A stretch of 5,686 nt of DNA from an uncultured Clostridia bacterium (GTDB taxonomy: Bacteria > Bacillota > Clostridia > Oscillospirales > Ruminococcaceae). Made by a program: the position numbers and the translations under genes. Within the stretch, counting starts at the first letter, position 1. Every line of letters begins with the position of its first letter. A model generated the notes under the pieces. That model worked only from the letters and a program-made list of their open reading frames with translations, ran no database searches and was not told the origin of the DNA. Where the stretch lies: contig CAMNDR010000076.1 of assembly GCA_946535685.1 (NCBI GenBank), positions 1 to 5,686 on the forward strand, in the 5' to 3' direction. Positions 5,307-5,686 of the stretch are shown here, one piece after another.

Positions 5307-5686
5307 GCTTTACGGTGCGGCTGTATCTGGCGGAAGGATCGGTGACGGAGCAGATCTGCACGGCGCTGATGCTGGAGAGAGAGATCTACACGCCGTATGA
5401 TACGCTGACGGCGGAATTTCCGGAGGAGGGCTTTCATGCGGCGCAGATACGCAGGATCGGGCTGGAATGGGACGGAGACGAGATCTTTCTCGGACTGGCT
5501 GACCGGATCGAGCAGGTGATGCGGGAGGGCGTGCGGATGCTGCGGGTGAAGGCAAGGAGCTTTACCTCGCTGCTGGTGCAGAATGAGCTGGTGCCGGGAC
5601 TGCACTCGAATCTGACGCTCGGGGATCTGGTGCAGGGGTTCTATACCTTTCCGCATGTGACGTACCAGGAGGATGCACGGACGGGG
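5303..5686 (+). CDS. Baseplate/tail-hub-like protein, 3'-truncated by window edge
   Basis: The first 128 residues are visible. The ATGA overlap with the previous stop and GGAGGAGG at 5291-5298 define the start. The early beta-rich part (MSFTVRLYLAEGSVTEQICT; LEREIYTPYDTLTAEFPEEG) leads to IGLEWDGDEIFLGLADRIEQ (52-71), meaning 'value is written, measured, shifted back', and then VKARSFTSLLVQNELVPGL (82-100). That last block resembles the 'gRSl.alLldNEa' segment of phage gpD/gp44/XkdQ hub proteins (T4 gp27-like), which form the trimeric hub joining tube and spike. The following segment, LTLGDLVQGFYTFPHVTYQ, also fits. It comes directly after small neck/tail genes; no sheath or tape-measure gene precedes it here. 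The remaining domains lie outside the window. Confidence 0.6.
   Translation, partial: MSFTVRLYLAEGSVTEQICTALMLEREIYTPYDTLTAEFPEEGFHAAQIRRIGLEWDGDEIFLGLADRIEQVMREGVRMLRVKARSFTSLLVQNELVPGLHSNLTLGDLVQGFYTFPHVTYQEDARTG

Noticed and set aside
1..5686. Frequent GATC sites as a possible methylation or restriction signal
   Set aside because: They mostly come from Ile/Asp codons (ATC after a codon ending in G), a result of codon preference in coding sequence.

Overview
The window is the head and early-tail part of a tailed-phage (Caudoviricetes) genome, most likely a prophage or a remnant of one. All eight recognisable genes are on the + strand in one tightly packed operon. Base composition is GC-rich, with a strong preference for codons ending in G or C, and almost every gene has a strong AGGAGG/GGGAGG-type ribosome binding site. 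This, together with the protein styles, points to a Firmicutes/Clostridia host, perhaps a Ruminococcus-like gut Oscillospiraceae. The host assignment is inference; there is no marker gene in the window.

Region by region: (1) 1-955 holds the C-terminal three quarters or so of the large terminase subunit, the DNA-packaging motor and nuclease, cut by the window edge. (2) 1031-2185 is an HK97-type portal protein. (3) 2186-2294 is a 109-bp gap. With the end of the portal gene it holds two perfect inverted repeats and an AT-rich patch, and it ends in the binding site of the next gene. (4) 2295-3254 is a major capsid protein with probable HK97 fold. (5) 3324-4145 is a probable prohead protease with a Cys/His-rich insertion and a helical C-terminal tail; an in-frame internal start with a good ribosome binding site lies at 3906. 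(6) 4170-5306 holds three small overlapping genes in head-tail joining/tail positions. (7) 5303 to the window end is the N-terminal part of a baseplate/tail-hub-like protein.

The genes form one assembly line: the portal seeds the procapsid, the capsid protein builds the shell, the protease (and perhaps an internally initiated scaffold) matures it, terminase packages DNA through the portal, and the small proteins close the neck and join the tail. From 4525 onward the genes overlap by 4 to 17 bp, suggesting translational coupling. The capsid gene instead sits between non-coding gaps of 109 and 69 bp.

The points most worth following are: the protease lies after the capsid gene rather than before it; the possible zinc-binding insertion in the protease; the internal start that could make a separate scaffold; the very different arginine codon use of the capsid gene; the inverted repeats at the portal-capsid junction; and a hub-like gene reached without any tape-measure gene before it. 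I found no RNA genes, CRISPR array, integrase or non-phage accessory system.
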